Source: Nomia melanderi
Lineage: Eukaryota > Arthropoda > Insecta > Hymenoptera > Halictidae
NCBI RefSeq assembly: GCF_051020985.1
Contig: NC_135003.1
Span: 8,487,501-8,551,500, forward strand
Length of the DNA: 64,000 nt
Direction: 5' to 3'
The position numbers and the translations under genes were made by a program. How positions within the stretch are numbered: position 1 is the stretch's first letter; each line of letters begins with the position of its first letter. Under the pieces are notes generated by a model, which was given only the letters and a program-made list of their open reading frames with translations, did no database searches and was not told the origin of the DNA. Of this stretch, positions 31,415 to 44,100 are shown one piece after another.

Positions 31415-34400
31415 CTTTTTAAACCTTTTTAATACAGAACAAATATTTAAACAAATTTAATGTAATTTCTAAAAATATCTCTAGGAAATTCTGTTGTGAA
31501 AATTACATTCTCTCTTCAATATTCTTTGTAGGTTACACGGACTATTGGAACCTATCAATTTTTCATTTGAAATTTTGAAGAATGATGCAACGTTGATAGA
31601 AACACAGCAACGGATATCTCATAGAAGGTTTAACGAAAAGGTAGAAAGATAACCTGCATCCACTTGTGTAGTTCTTCGAGAAAGGCTTCCATGAATCATG
31701 AACCCATACATGCGCCATTTTCCTGCTCCTATCCTCACGATCCAAACGTCTTGAAAACCGGCATAAAAGTCTACATGATACCACTCCTGGATTCATGTGT
31801 ACGCCCTATTCGAGGGTCACTGGTAGTATACTTCGGTCGCGCGGATCCGGTAAAACGGGATCGTAAAAAGACACTCGAGAGTCCCTTGGTGCTGGTCCCC
31901 TCGCCACGTTTTCGTACCTGAATAAGATGGACGTGTAACCCGCGGATGACCCGTGTAGCAGTTTGATAGGTGGCTCTAAAAAATCTGCAAAAAACAACTA
32001 CAGTTACGTAATCGTGTTACGTATTCAGACGGAAGTGACGTTTCCGACTTAACGTTTGACCCTTTAGGGTTGAATTTTCATCGGAAGAAATCAGAATTAA
32101 ATAACATATAGTCTGAATACACGTTAACAACAAAGATTATAATGAAAATTCACGAGATTCGGTGAAAACAACATTTCATATTCTGTGTGAACAAATACAG
32201 CACATTGAGAGGAATGTTAAAAGAAATGAAATTCAATGAAAGTTTCTATTTCATTCTTTCCTGAACTGCTCGATCAGTTTATTTATCATTTAACCGACCA
32301 TTAAGCAGGTCCTCAAGAAAGTTACAATGTTTGCTCGACCGGGAATACCACTCAACGAGAGTGTGGGTGAACGCCACGAGCTTTTCGAGACCGTTGCAGG
32401 CAAGTTCTTTCTGTTTTGCGACGGTTTACCAGAGGCCATGACGATGTGTTGGTTCAGCGGCATTGAGCGAATGCGGCACACGGAATGCTAACGCAATTAC
32501 GGTACGTTCAAGCTTAATGAAAAGCGTCACGGCGCGACCGGCGCCGCGTAGAGTTTGTTATCGCGGCCGCGCTTTTCGAGGAAAAGAATGAGCGTGGAAA
32601 CAACGAATTTCGTCGAAGCTGTTAATTGTGGTTACCGTTTCAAACGAAATCGCTTGGAGCTGTTCACTCATTTCACGCGCAAGGCTCTTTTAAATAATTC
32701 TTCATCGGAATCGCGAATTAATCCTGAATGATTCAACCCTTTGAGTCCGTTATATACGCGAGCACAACGAATTCACGAAGAGCAATATTAAACGTTATTA
32801 ATGTCTTCAAATGCAGGAGTACAGTTTAGTTTTTTTTGCGTAAACGAAAAGCTTTTATTATTAGGAATTGAGTGACAATAATTTCACGCGCATAAACAAG
32901 TGGAAGCAAAACTAAATACTTGATTTGAAGTTTATATGAAATAATATTGTTTGCCGAGGAAACTCAACGCTTAAAGGGGTTAACATTTCATTTCAGATTA
33001 ATGCGTTGTTTGACTCGAGCAGAGCGTTTAGTAGCGATTCCTTGTGTACCGGATACATATAGCCGGCTAATTTTCATATTTATAAGTTTCGCGTGTTGCT
33101 ATTTGTTAGTCCGAAGGTTACCGTCGGACGTAAATATTCGACAAGATAACAGCGTTGCCCTTCGCGTACGGGAACACGGTCCCGGACTATGTCACGAGCG
33201 AGGCGGCAGCTTTAAAGTGTCCTTTTTCCCTCTTTTCTGCCTTTCCAACTCTTCCGCCACGTTCGCCCCGCGAACCGCGTAAACGTGTTACGTGCCATTC
33301 GACTTTGAAACAACAAACTTTTACTTTCTCGCTAATACCGTCGCGGACACGGTTGTTTGCATCGTGCTACGATAAAACAAGACAGGCATCGCGTTGGAAC
33401 GACAGTTCCAACAATTCTAAAGTATCGGAGAGAAACGACTGGAATCGTTACCACGTCTTCTATAAAGCTTAGTAATTCTTCAACTCGTAGCAGTAAAGCA
33501 CAGTTTCACTATTTTCTCTGAAAACTCTAAAAATTCTCTGAAATATTTGTGTATTAATTACACGTTTCTAAATGTAATCATCTAATACGAAATGAATTGA
33601 GAATTCAATATTGCGAGTTCCTAAATTTCTACATCTGAATTTCTAAATTCTTTATCAAATTTCCTTTTCCTAAATCATATTCAGTCACATAAACATTAGA
33701 TTCCCTATCAGGCATTTTTAAATTTCAATGTTAAAAATGGTAACGGTTTCCGGAAGAATTTTTCATTTCATCTTTCAAAGAAGCGATAGACCCGGTTACA
33801 GTTAAGTCGAACGTGAAATAGCGAGATCGTGAAGTATCGGCCGAAACTGTTTGGCGAAGGATATGCCGCGCCAGCGAGGGGCTCCACTTTCCGCGAGGAC
33901 AAGCGGAGAAAACGGAACAAGCCTCGGCATCAGCCGTTTCATCTCTGCCCTTTTTCACCCTCTTGTCTCGCGCGGACTTTTGACTCGCGGCAGTCTGTTT
34001 GACGAAAGCGTTACCCCCTTCTCGAGATCGCAGGGGCGTGCTCTTTCTCGCTCAGCACGCGGCTGGCTGCTTTCTCTTCTGCGCGGCGACGATCACAGGG
34101 GATTAGACCCCGAAACTGAGATTCCCTCGACCTCACTCGTCGTGCTTTATCGTACTAGGAATTAGTAAAACCGTGTATCTTCCTTGTCAGATTTCATTCT
34201 CGCATTTCATTCTGGTGTTAACTTCGTATTTATTACCTGGAGATTTCCCTGGACATTTTTTAAATTAAACGTACGTAGGGTTTATACTTGAATATCGACA
34301 ATTTCCTTCGTGTCATTTTCTAGAACGATTCATAAGAATTTTCTGTGAATTAACTCCATTTTCTGAATTCTTTCGAATGCAGTTCGACATTGACATTCGG

Positions 34401-35009
34401 GAAAATGTAAGAAAACAATTTCCACTTTTTATTTTGTAGAGTTAATCAATTCGTAAAGGAACAGTTCAATTACAGTAGCCTGAGCTGTGTATTTTTAAAC
34501 ACATGTGAATGTCAGTTGATGACGCACGGCAATGACGTTCTCTCGTTAAAATTCGCAAGAACTGTTATTAATATCGTTCGGAATATATTCTCACGTTCAC
34601 GTTATGAAATTATGGACGCGGCGTTCGTGTCGACGAGGACCGTGATGAATTTCGGGAATTCTTTCTTAATGAAAGCCAACAGTATGGAACAGCGGACGCG
34701 ACGATACAGCGATGCAAGAAATTTATTCGTCGCATTCGTACCACGTGTTACGTAGAACCGCCCGCGGTGGTTTTCCTTCTGGCTGCACGAATTTGCTTAA
34801 CGAATATCTGACATCCTCCGCCGCGGTTTCCTTCAAATGCTAATGTGTTTATGGGACGATCCCCGCCGCGCGGGTCCGCACGTTTTTACCGTAAACTATA
34901 CACCGAAACGTGCGAGCAAAATTCTGCGAAGTTCCGCTAAAATTGATACGGGTTATCCTTGCATACATTTCACCCAACAAAATGAATATTTCATAACATT
35001 CTCCGTTGT
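31415..35009. other. Non-coding host DNA
   Basis: No supportable gene. Mixed CpG-rich and AT-rich sequence; short frames at 32947-33282 (+) and 33851-34165 (+) have no recognisable domain. Nothing structured was recognised. Confidence 0.5.
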
Positions 35010-35247
35010 TTCCTCAGAGTCTATCCGCATCGGAATATTTAATATTTCATATTTTCACTGTTACACTATAGCTAGATTAATCATTGATGCATAGAATGCT
35101 TGAGAAAAGTACTTCAATAATGAATAATATTCTTCGAATCTTTTCACATCGAAATATCTAATATTTCAATCCACTATTACACTACAATTAAATTAAAGTC
35201 ATTGTTGCACAGAATGCTTCAAAAAGTACTTCAACGCTGAAGTTAAA
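35010..35247. repeat. Diverged tandem duplication, unit about 117-119 bp
   Basis: Two adjacent related copies, about 35010-35128 and 35129-35247. Corresponding landmarks are ATCGGAATATTTAATATTTC with ATCGAAATATCTAATATTTC, TGATGCATAGAATGCTT with TGTTGCACAGAATGCTT, and AAAAGTACTTCAA in both. The copies differ by many substitutions and a few small gaps, so the duplication is old. The content is AT-rich and non-coding. Confidence 0.8.
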
Positions 35248-36447
35248 TAAACATTGTAGTTCGTACCTGAAGTACTGTTTTTACGAATCTCTCAAGCAAC
35301 AAGTACTTTTGTCACATTAAATACCGTATAAAATCCCTTGTACAATATGTTGATGACGGACGACAGATTTAGTAATGAAAAACGTAACCGTTAGCTTGTT
35401 AAATGTTGCGACGCGAAATTGTATAACTTTGAATATGTATACACGTTGGAACAAGGTGTATGAATTTTAAATAAACTCCACAATGTAGGTACCCGCGTAT
35501 TAAAATTTCTGCTACAATGCGGAGAAGTGCAAAAGTTAGCGGCAGTGATTCCTCGAATTTGCATTTAAACGTGGCGGAATGCCGGCGGCCGTGAGCGTCG
35601 CGCTAGGCTGGCCTTTTAAGAGTTAATTTAAAAATCTTAATTTCGCGCCCATAAAATCTTACAATGTCTACAAATTACCGGGCAATCTGATCCCATGATC
35701 TGGACGTTGCTCCAGCGCCAGTTGTTTTCAGGCGATTTTCATTTCCTTCGTAAGTCCTATCTCCGTTCCACGTACGCACTAACACGCAATTTTTGTATGT
35801 TCCTCACGCAGCGGGATAATCTTTAACGTGAAATTATTCCGACATTTGCGATTTAACTTTGTCTAAATTAATAACCCTGCAACTTTCTAGAAACCACGAG
35901 TAATGGGGCTCGGTATTCGGCGCGATATGCAAAGGCTGATCACTGGTTCCCCAATAAATAATTGTGCAAACACTTGAATAAAAAACATTGAACACTCTAC
36001 AGAACCAATGAAATCGTAAGAATTAGCATCTAATAAACATCGCTCAACACGAACGAATCACAAATCTCCACAGAATGAATCCCAAGGCAAAGGACTTAAT
36101 TTATCGCAAGCAATAACTTCATATCATTACAAAAACCCTCAATGCTCAAATAAACTAACTTCACGCCGCGAAAATCGCACACGATGCGACTCCGAACTAT
36201 CCTGAACTCCTCCCCAAGCGAAAGCCTCGTCAGCTCCTCGGGGAGTTTTCGATTTGCCGGGGGGACAAAGCGACCGAAGAGTGGGGCAGAAAATAGGGAA
36301 CGATAATCGGAAACCATTTAAGCAAGACTTTGGAGCGTTACCCGTGCTTGTTCGTTTCTTCACGCGGCTGAGAAAGAATCTCCGGCGTGGGCGAGGTCGG
36401 GGACCAGCGACTTATTGCCAGAGTTTCCGAGCAATTTCGCGCACGCC

Positions 36448-36467
36448 ACGTACATACGTATGTACGT
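36448..36467. repeat. Perfect 20-bp palindrome
   Basis: ACGTACATAC followed directly by its reverse complement GTATGTACGT, with no spacer. It can be read as a self-complementary protein-binding site or as chance; no function is assigned. Confidence 0.8.
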
Positions 36468-36548
36468 AGGTCGCGGGCCGGAAGACCCGTTGTTCCTCGG
36501 ATGTGAGAAGTGGCGAAGGAGAAGCAGGACGGAAAAGGTGACGGGGTG

Positions 36549-36572
36549 AGAGCGAGCGAGCGAGCGAGCAAG
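36549..36572. repeat. GAGC microsatellite
   Basis: About six tetranucleotide units of GAGC with a final GAGCAAGC interruption. Confidence 0.8.
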
Positions 36573-38029
36573 CGCGAGGCCGTAGAACGAAACTTGGCGA
36601 CCTTTCAAGCCGGAATTCCGGGTCTCTCCCCCGGTGGGACTTAAACGACGAAACGAGTCCGCTCTCCCGGTATCCAGAAAGACGGTGAATCCTCCAAGGG
36701 GACGGGACATCGGGTACAACACTCGCTTCTGAATTCGCGGCACGAAAACGCGTGGGTCGTCTTCATTCGGAGATGGAATATTACCGCGCGCGGCACCGCG
36801 AAAATACGAGGTCGCGCGCACGCGTTTAATGGCTGGATTTAAAGCGGACTCGTAGGAGCCGAGAAATATTTTAATGGGACGTCCCGCGAGGCGCCGTCGC
36901 GCCGCCTTCCACTCCAGCCAGTCCTTCCAGGGGAAATGTGAACATCGGGGATCGCGCGAGACTGCTCGATCGGAGTTAGGTTTTATTGTTCCTGTTGAAT
37001 CGAACGGATCCGAGCGCCTGATTGAAACTGATAGTTTGTATTGTTGATGGTTTGGTGCTCTCTGTTTCCTTGTTTCGATCATTATCGATCTTCGATTCTT
37101 TGCGTTCGTAATTTTCGTAGGAGAGATATCGATGATGAAAGTTCGTTAAGTTAGACGCTTTCATTAATTCCGACTTAAAAGGTGAGTGACATTTGTACTA
37201 GGTTATCTAAATCTTCATTTGATTCAACATCAGCCGCAGAGTTAACCGCAAACATCAGATAAACGAACGCAAACGGAGTGCCCCAGTTAACAAACAAACC
37301 CCACGGAATGCGTGACAAGGCGGCTAGATCGCTCCGTGAGGATATCCCACGCGGTCGCCTTTATCCGACATGAAGCCAGATCGGCCGTGGATTTCGTTAT
37401 ACTTTGTAAACAAAATGCTACGAGGATCAGCGTTGAAGATGATCGACACCTTCAACCGGGCTGAACGTTGGGACACGTCCCGTTCCAGGCGGGTAGGGCG
37501 GTGAAACGACAGGGGTGTGGGAAAGAGGGAGAGAGGGAGAGAGATCCTTGATAACGCGTTTCACGAGGCGCAACGCGGAGCCCGTATCAGGTGCCAACGT
37601 CAGGATTCAAGCGAGAGCTCCGTGTCGAGCAGACTGTTGGAAACAGGAGGGCGGAGGGAGGTGAGGGTGCGACGGCCGGGGGAACGAAAAGGGACGGCGA
37701 GGAGTCGGAGGATCGGAATCGGCCGAGGGAAAGCGGGGGAATACTCCTCTCCGCATGAATATTCAATCGCCTTCCAGTTTGATTTCGCAACGACGACCGT
37801 TCTCCACTCGTAGCAGGGACTTTCTCAACCGGAGCTCGACATCGTTGATAACCATTCGCGAAAGAATACTTTCCGGCGCGGATAGTAACGACGAGCTTCG
37901 TGTGCGTCGTGCAATTTCGCGAAACGATAGGAAACACGTACCCGAGAGAGAACCAGTCGGTAATCGTTTAACCACGCCCACGGAGTGTCGTAGGGTATTT
38001 AACGTCACGCTAATGCCGCTTTTCTGTTC

Positions 38030-38187
38030 GTGTTTTCTCCTTGCTTCGTCTCTCTTCCCTCTCTTTCTCTTCGTTCTTTTCGCTCTCCTGCGTCGATGTG
38101 ACTTCTCTCGGCTCTAGGCCTCTCTCTTCCTCTCTCTCTCTCTCGTTCGCTCGCTCGCTTGCACGCACGCAAGCTCGCTCGCTCGCA
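38030..38187. repeat. Pyrimidine-rich tract followed by GCTC repeat
   Basis: A strongly C+T-biased stretch to about 38145, including an uninterrupted CT dinucleotide run near 38131-38144. It is followed by GCTC/GCAC tetranucleotide repeats to 38187. Reading frames on both strands here are low-complexity artefacts (Leu/Ser- and Arg/Glu-rich). Confidence 0.8.
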
Positions 38188-41100
38188 CCCCGACCGCCTG
38201 CGATATCGCGAATTACGAGATTGTTCGAGCGAGAGTTATTATTCCCGTGTAATCGATACACTCCGTCGGGCGTTGGAACGTTTTATCGAGTTGTTAAGGC
38301 TCCTTTTTATTAGGACTTTGATAGAAGGTGTCCGAAGGGTCTTTTACGGTTGATACGGGCTACGCCGGAGGACTACGCGTACGAAATCATTCGTTTAACG
38401 AGGACAGAGTAGACTTTCTGGTTCGTTAGCGGACGTTGTTCAGGCGGGGAGTCTTGGTTAGTTTTGAATCTCTGCGTGTGTTCGTATGGAGCTGCAGAGT
38501 GATGCTTATACTTTACAGGAGTGTCCTTCCATTCGAGTATCGGAGAGTTTGAACTGAATTTGATAAATATCAGAATTACTCGTTTCCTGTGGGTAGAAAT
38601 GAACTGTTATATCCCTGTAATTTTGATCCCCTTTAGATTATATTATCTATTTGTTCAGTATTTAACATGAAAATCGAAATAACGATATCCCAAAAGTTCC
38701 GACTAATTTATCGACTCGTATCTCAAAGAGCTTCGCGTATTATAAATTTATTTTCGTATATGAATCATACCTTATAAACAGATAAATTAATTAATTTCTC
38801 AGTACGCATCCCCTAAAAAAGTGCCATTACCAGGCCGCTATTACCGTTTAATCGCGGTTGGTCGAATTTCCCATCGAAGCTCGTTTGTTTCCTTCGAATG
38901 GTATCGAAATAACGAGGTGTGCGGGGTCCCATTCGTTTTCCAGTGGCGACGGGCGGAAATTATTCATGAGCCATGGAAAGCCAGTTTGGCAAATTTTAAT
39001 CCCATTGGAAACTTCGGGTCGGGAAGTTTTTTGCGCATCTTCGCCGCGGCCCGGGGGTCGAGTTCCGTGTCAGCTGCAGCTGCGCTGTGTTTTTACCGGA
39101 AACTGCATGGTAATAAGGTACGTGCCAATCGCCCGCGGCGAGGACGCGATTTATAAGCGGCCGAGGGATGAAAAGGGTGCGGAGGGTGTGCACGCTATCC
39201 GTGTTCGGCGTGCGCGCGTGGCCGATATTGACAATAACAGTCGGCGATAACGGTGACGATAAACGGCCGTTAAACGATGCAGCGAGCGTATCGCGCTAAT
39301 GAAACAGTTTTCGACGGAATAATGAAATAATGCAGCCGGTGCACGCGCGCGTGATTTAAATTACTCTTTCCGGGGTTGCATGTAACCCCGCGTCCTAGCC
39401 GCTCCCGCGTTTACATGTTTAATTATCGGGACAGCGGCCGCGTCGAGGGAAACGGTGAACGATGTTGCCCGGGGCTTCGTATTTTCCACTTTGACTTCCG
39501 TTCGAGCACCGTTGCCACTGACATTTACATAGCGGAAAGATTACGGTGATGCTCGTTTTTCAGCGTATTCAATAAAACGGGCAGTTGCGCCGATATTTCT
39601 GTGACCGAGTCACGGAAAAATGTCCGTGCTACATTTTCCGGTAATAAAATATTCAGTTTCATCCGAATACTTCGACAATAAGATCTTTACGGCGCTTCGT
39701 CGAGTGGCAACAAATCGATAGAATGATACATTCTCTGCGCATCGAACATTTACCATTGATGAAGAATAATAACAACATCGTTCACGATAATCGCTTGTAA
39801 TAGAAAATCGTTTGTCGAAATTCATTAACCCGCGACGATCGATATCCGCTGCAAAGGAAATTCGGATCACGATGTCATTTACAATAACCATTCACGCATC
39901 GAAACTCATCAATTCCCCCAGTCGAGTTCCATCTGACCCGGTCAACTGCAATATGGTCGCCCGGCGAGAGTACCGGCGAGATCGAATTCGACAACGCCGC
40001 GCACTGACCAGGGGATCGGCGGCGCTGGGACGAGTTACGATGAAAACCGATTGGAGAAATTATGAAGTCGAGGGGGGGGGGACCGTTTACGGGGGTTCGG
40101 ACGGCGTAAATAATTACCGCGTGTCAACGACGCGTAGCCCTGTTTGCCCGTGGCAAATGCATCATCGATAACCATGACAGCGCCGGGTTCTAACCGCGAT
40201 AGACCACCTGTGCTCGCGCGGCCCCGAATGTCCGGAGTTATCGTCCGTCCATCGATTCGTCGCTGGATTAGCAGCGAATGTCCATTAACCGTTCGCGTGC
40301 GCCTCGCATCGCCTCGCCTCACGGCGCGCGGGCTTGTTAGCGGGCAGACGGGCGGGCGATCGGACCGCGTGGCGAGCCGGGACGCGCGCTGGGACGAGGC
40401 CGAGGCCGGGTCGCCGCGGCCTAGAAAATTTATTATCCCTCGGCCGCTCGCAATAACCCCGACGGCTCGCGAATTTGCAATCGGAATTTCGACGATACGC
40501 GGAAATTGCGACGGCGCGCGTTGTTTAAAGCAATTCTAACTGGAACCGGGTAAGGGTACGTTCATAGCGGAGCTGTGTTACCAGCGAGAAGAGCGTTGAT
40601 GAAAGCTATACGAGATAGTTTTCTCTGGTGCGTTTGCAATACGGCTGAGATAATAGCATGATTTCAGAGGTTATTAGAACTAGGATCTTTGTAAAAATCT
40701 GATCGGCATGCGCCATGTGCCGCGACCGTGCTTCTTTCAGCTTGGACACTGAATTAGGCTTTTCTGTTTTCGTGTAGAGTAGTGCAGAATATTGAGCTCG
40801 CTTTATTATTATATTCCTACGCAGGTGGTAGAAAAATAAATCAATGAATGGGAAACGAATAAATAAACATATTTAAACACTTAAACACCTGATTAATTAA
40901 TTTTTCTATGTTCACCACGAAGGCGACCAGTATCGACGCTTAGATCGCTGATACGTGCTTCGATGTAAACGTTGTAAAACAACGGAACATATCTCTACGC
41001 TCCGTTGATATAGGGTATCGCAGGTGCGATGTAAACGCAGCCTAACTGTACGCGGGCTACGTATGAGCGAGCGCGCGCGCTCGACAAACAACAGAGATAT

Positions 41101-44100
41101 GACGAACGAATTCCGTCGGCACGGCCTGTATTTATATGCGAGCGTGCGTCTCCCGCCGCACGGCAAACAGAATTTTTCCCGTGAAAAATTCATACGACGG
41201 GAGAGAGGGAGAGAACTGCGCGGCGCGCGGATGCTCGGTAACACCGGGATCGATGATAGGAAGCCCTGCCGGGGATCAACTTCCGGGGATTCACGGTCTC
41301 GCGTTTCGCTCTGAAACCGGATTCTCGGTCGCGCGGGCGCCGCGCGCGGCTGCGCGGATACAAATTGACGCGATTAGTTTAAGAGATGTTGTCAGCTTTG
41401 CGCTTTCCTGACCGATCGCGCGCACAGCGTGTCGCGTTTGAAATCTAAAACTGGTCGACGGTGACGTAAGAACGTCGTTTCAATGATCCCGACGATTCCG
41501 GTTATTCGACGGTGACGGGTGCGAGTTATTTCGGAAGCTTGCGATTTTAGATTTGCGACACCTGGCAAGAATAGGTTCAGTTGATAACGGATGGTATGGA
41601 ATATAAACTGTGTATAGACGTAGTCGATATTTTTTTGGAAAATGATACTTATGAAATTAGTCGAAGTGAAACTTCAATTGATCGAATGGATAACATTCTT
41701 TCATTTTTTTGATTCAAAATAGTTTCATTGTAGCTCGATCAAGATTCGCTGTTACGTCTCCACTAGACTGATAATTTTTTTAGGAAAATGTTTCTTTCCG
41801 GTGTAGATTGATCCGAATAGCGTGCGACTCTTAAAAAGGGTAGTAAGAAAGAAGAGAGTAAGAACTGGACAATAAACAATTTTCCAGCAAATCTACCACG
41901 CAACGTTTCACGCGACAGTAACCGAATTTCACCCGAATTCCGGAGCGAGAAGTGTTTAGGAAAAGTGTAATCCCGCGCACGTATAAATTCAAATGACTCG
42001 TTGTGCCGCAAAGCGGGCTGTGAATATTCATTGGTCTTGGTTCGGTCTGGCCGCAGCCCTTTGGACACACGTCGTCCCACGAAGCACGGGCACAGAGAAA
42101 CGTGGGGGACAGGCTGTGGCCACGGTTTACTTTGTCGCATGTTGAGATACGTATCTCGGTCCTCGGAACACTTTGCGGGACGGCCGATCGCCGAAAAAAG
42201 GATTTAATTGGCAACCGTTGAAATTAGCCGGTAGTCACTGGCGGAACAATAAACAATTATGAACGCCGGGGCTCAAACGTTAATCGCCTTAATTGGGATT
42301 TAATGTTACATGGAATTAGTTGGGAAATATTTATCGCTCGAATTGAAACCCTCCGCGTTTAATTGCGCGGTATATCGTATTCCCAGCGTTTCGTGCGTGT
42401 CTGCGAGGCCGCGTGTGTGTTTGATTTTAGTTTCGAATTGAATACGTTTCCACCGCTCGCGAACTGTTTGCCTTCAAACTGGAGTATTACGCGATGAATC
42501 TCTTATGATTTTCGAACGACGCGCACTCGTCGTTAAACGGTACCCTCTGTCGAGTCATCTCCGTTTTCGTTTGCGCAATCAGTAATCGAAACGTGCATTC
42601 CTATCAGTCGGGGAATATTTTTTCTGCATAGTCCATAATCTAATTGTCATACAATTTCGGTAAATCATTTTGAATAAGTAAATATAAGTATTCAAAGCTA
42701 AGGTGTGTCTTGGCCTATAAGAAGAATGAATCATTGCAATGCAATAGAAAATTCTCAGTGACAAAAATCAGGACATTGAACAACATTTTACGTCTTTAAC
42801 CTAGTATAAAGTTCCTAGTAAAGATATTCGTATTATTTTCTACCGTTGTGCATTAAAAACCCAGGTCTGTTGTGGTTCCCTTTTCAAACAGCGCAACAAT
42901 GTCGAAAAGAATAATACCCCCGTCAATTGAAATTTCGACCTTGTTCCCTTGAATCATGTCTTCCATGTACACATTTAATTAGCGGCAATACAACGACCCG
43001 ATCATGAAAGGTTACAATCCAGTTAGTACCCTCCACAGAGGACCAATATAACCGCGTATCAAGTGAGCCGTGTGTACCGTAGTCAAACAGCGCGGGAATT
43101 CGCGAAAAGGAGGTTTTTCCGCACGCATGCACGCCGGGCTGTTTTCATTCTGAATGTAAATAGAACGCGAAGTTGTCACGAGCAGGAGCTTTTATTTCGC
43201 GTGCGCGCGAATCGAACGAGCGAAAGGGTAGACGCGGGACCATTCGCGCCGTTATGGGAATTTAATGGAGATCGAAATTGGCCGGATTCGGCGGCGGTGT
43301 ACACGGGGTTGAATGTCACAAAAGTTCCGCAGGATTAGCGACAGGACGTGTCTCGTCAGCGGAATTCCTTTGAAACGGCCGGATAATTGAGCCAGCGCAT
43401 AATACAGGGGGAGGGGCATGTGCGGCACGGTTAAAAGCTCGATTTCACCGTTCAGAACGGGGACGCGAAATTGGCGGCCCGATAGTTTGATACTGTCACG
43501 AGAAATGTGCGGCGCCGTGTCCGTATAGCGTGTCTGATAATTAATTTTCCTGCCTAGCGAATTCGCTAATGCACACGGGCCCCCGTAACCAGCCCCGCAA
43601 ATATTGTTTGTGCGTCAAAAAGTGCGCGGCCGCGGCGTGGATGGCGATGGCAGGGTCGAACGGAACGGTTGCACGAGAATTCCCAGCGCCGCGTCGGATG
43701 GAATTCGACCGAACTAGCCCGCGGAGTTAAAATTTCATTGTTTCCACCGCGAGCAGCTTCCGCATCTGTCGAGATATGTATTAAATTTCCTTTCCATTCC
43801 GTCTTGCCACGCGGAGCAGTCAGCGAGCACGCGAGCGTCCGGCAAAAGCTCTGGCAAACGAGGAAAATCAACACCTCTCGCTGGAGGACGAGTAACTGGC
43901 GCACGCGGAACGGAGAAAATTGAATAACGAATACACGCGCCGCGATACCGCGTCCCGTCGACGAGCTTATCGGTCCCCCGGTTATCGATCAGCGGAATTA
44001 ATACGCGAGGATCGGGTTCAATTGGCCGACCTGGCCAGCGCGCTCTCCCTCCGCGGCCGCTTGGAAAAAATTCTCCGGCAGAAACGATATGTTTCCTTCC

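Larger units (their letters stand above)
35248..38029. other. Non-coding host DNA with the longest unassigned open frame
   Basis: Contains a 240-codon minus-strand open frame (37082 to 36360) starting at ATG. Its translation is rich in Arg, Ser and Pro with no recognisable domain, and it overlaps the palindrome at 36448 and the GAGC repeat at 36549, so I do not call it a gene. A purine-rich GAGG/GAGA tract lies at 37521-37545. The remainder is CpG-rich and AT-rich non-coding sequence. Confidence 0.45.

Noticed and set aside
36360..37082. 240-codon minus-strand open frame, the longest outside the transposon
   Set aside because: Arg/Ser/Pro-rich translation with no recognisable domain. It lies in a CpG-rich block open in several phases and overlaps a palindrome and a GAGC microsatellite.
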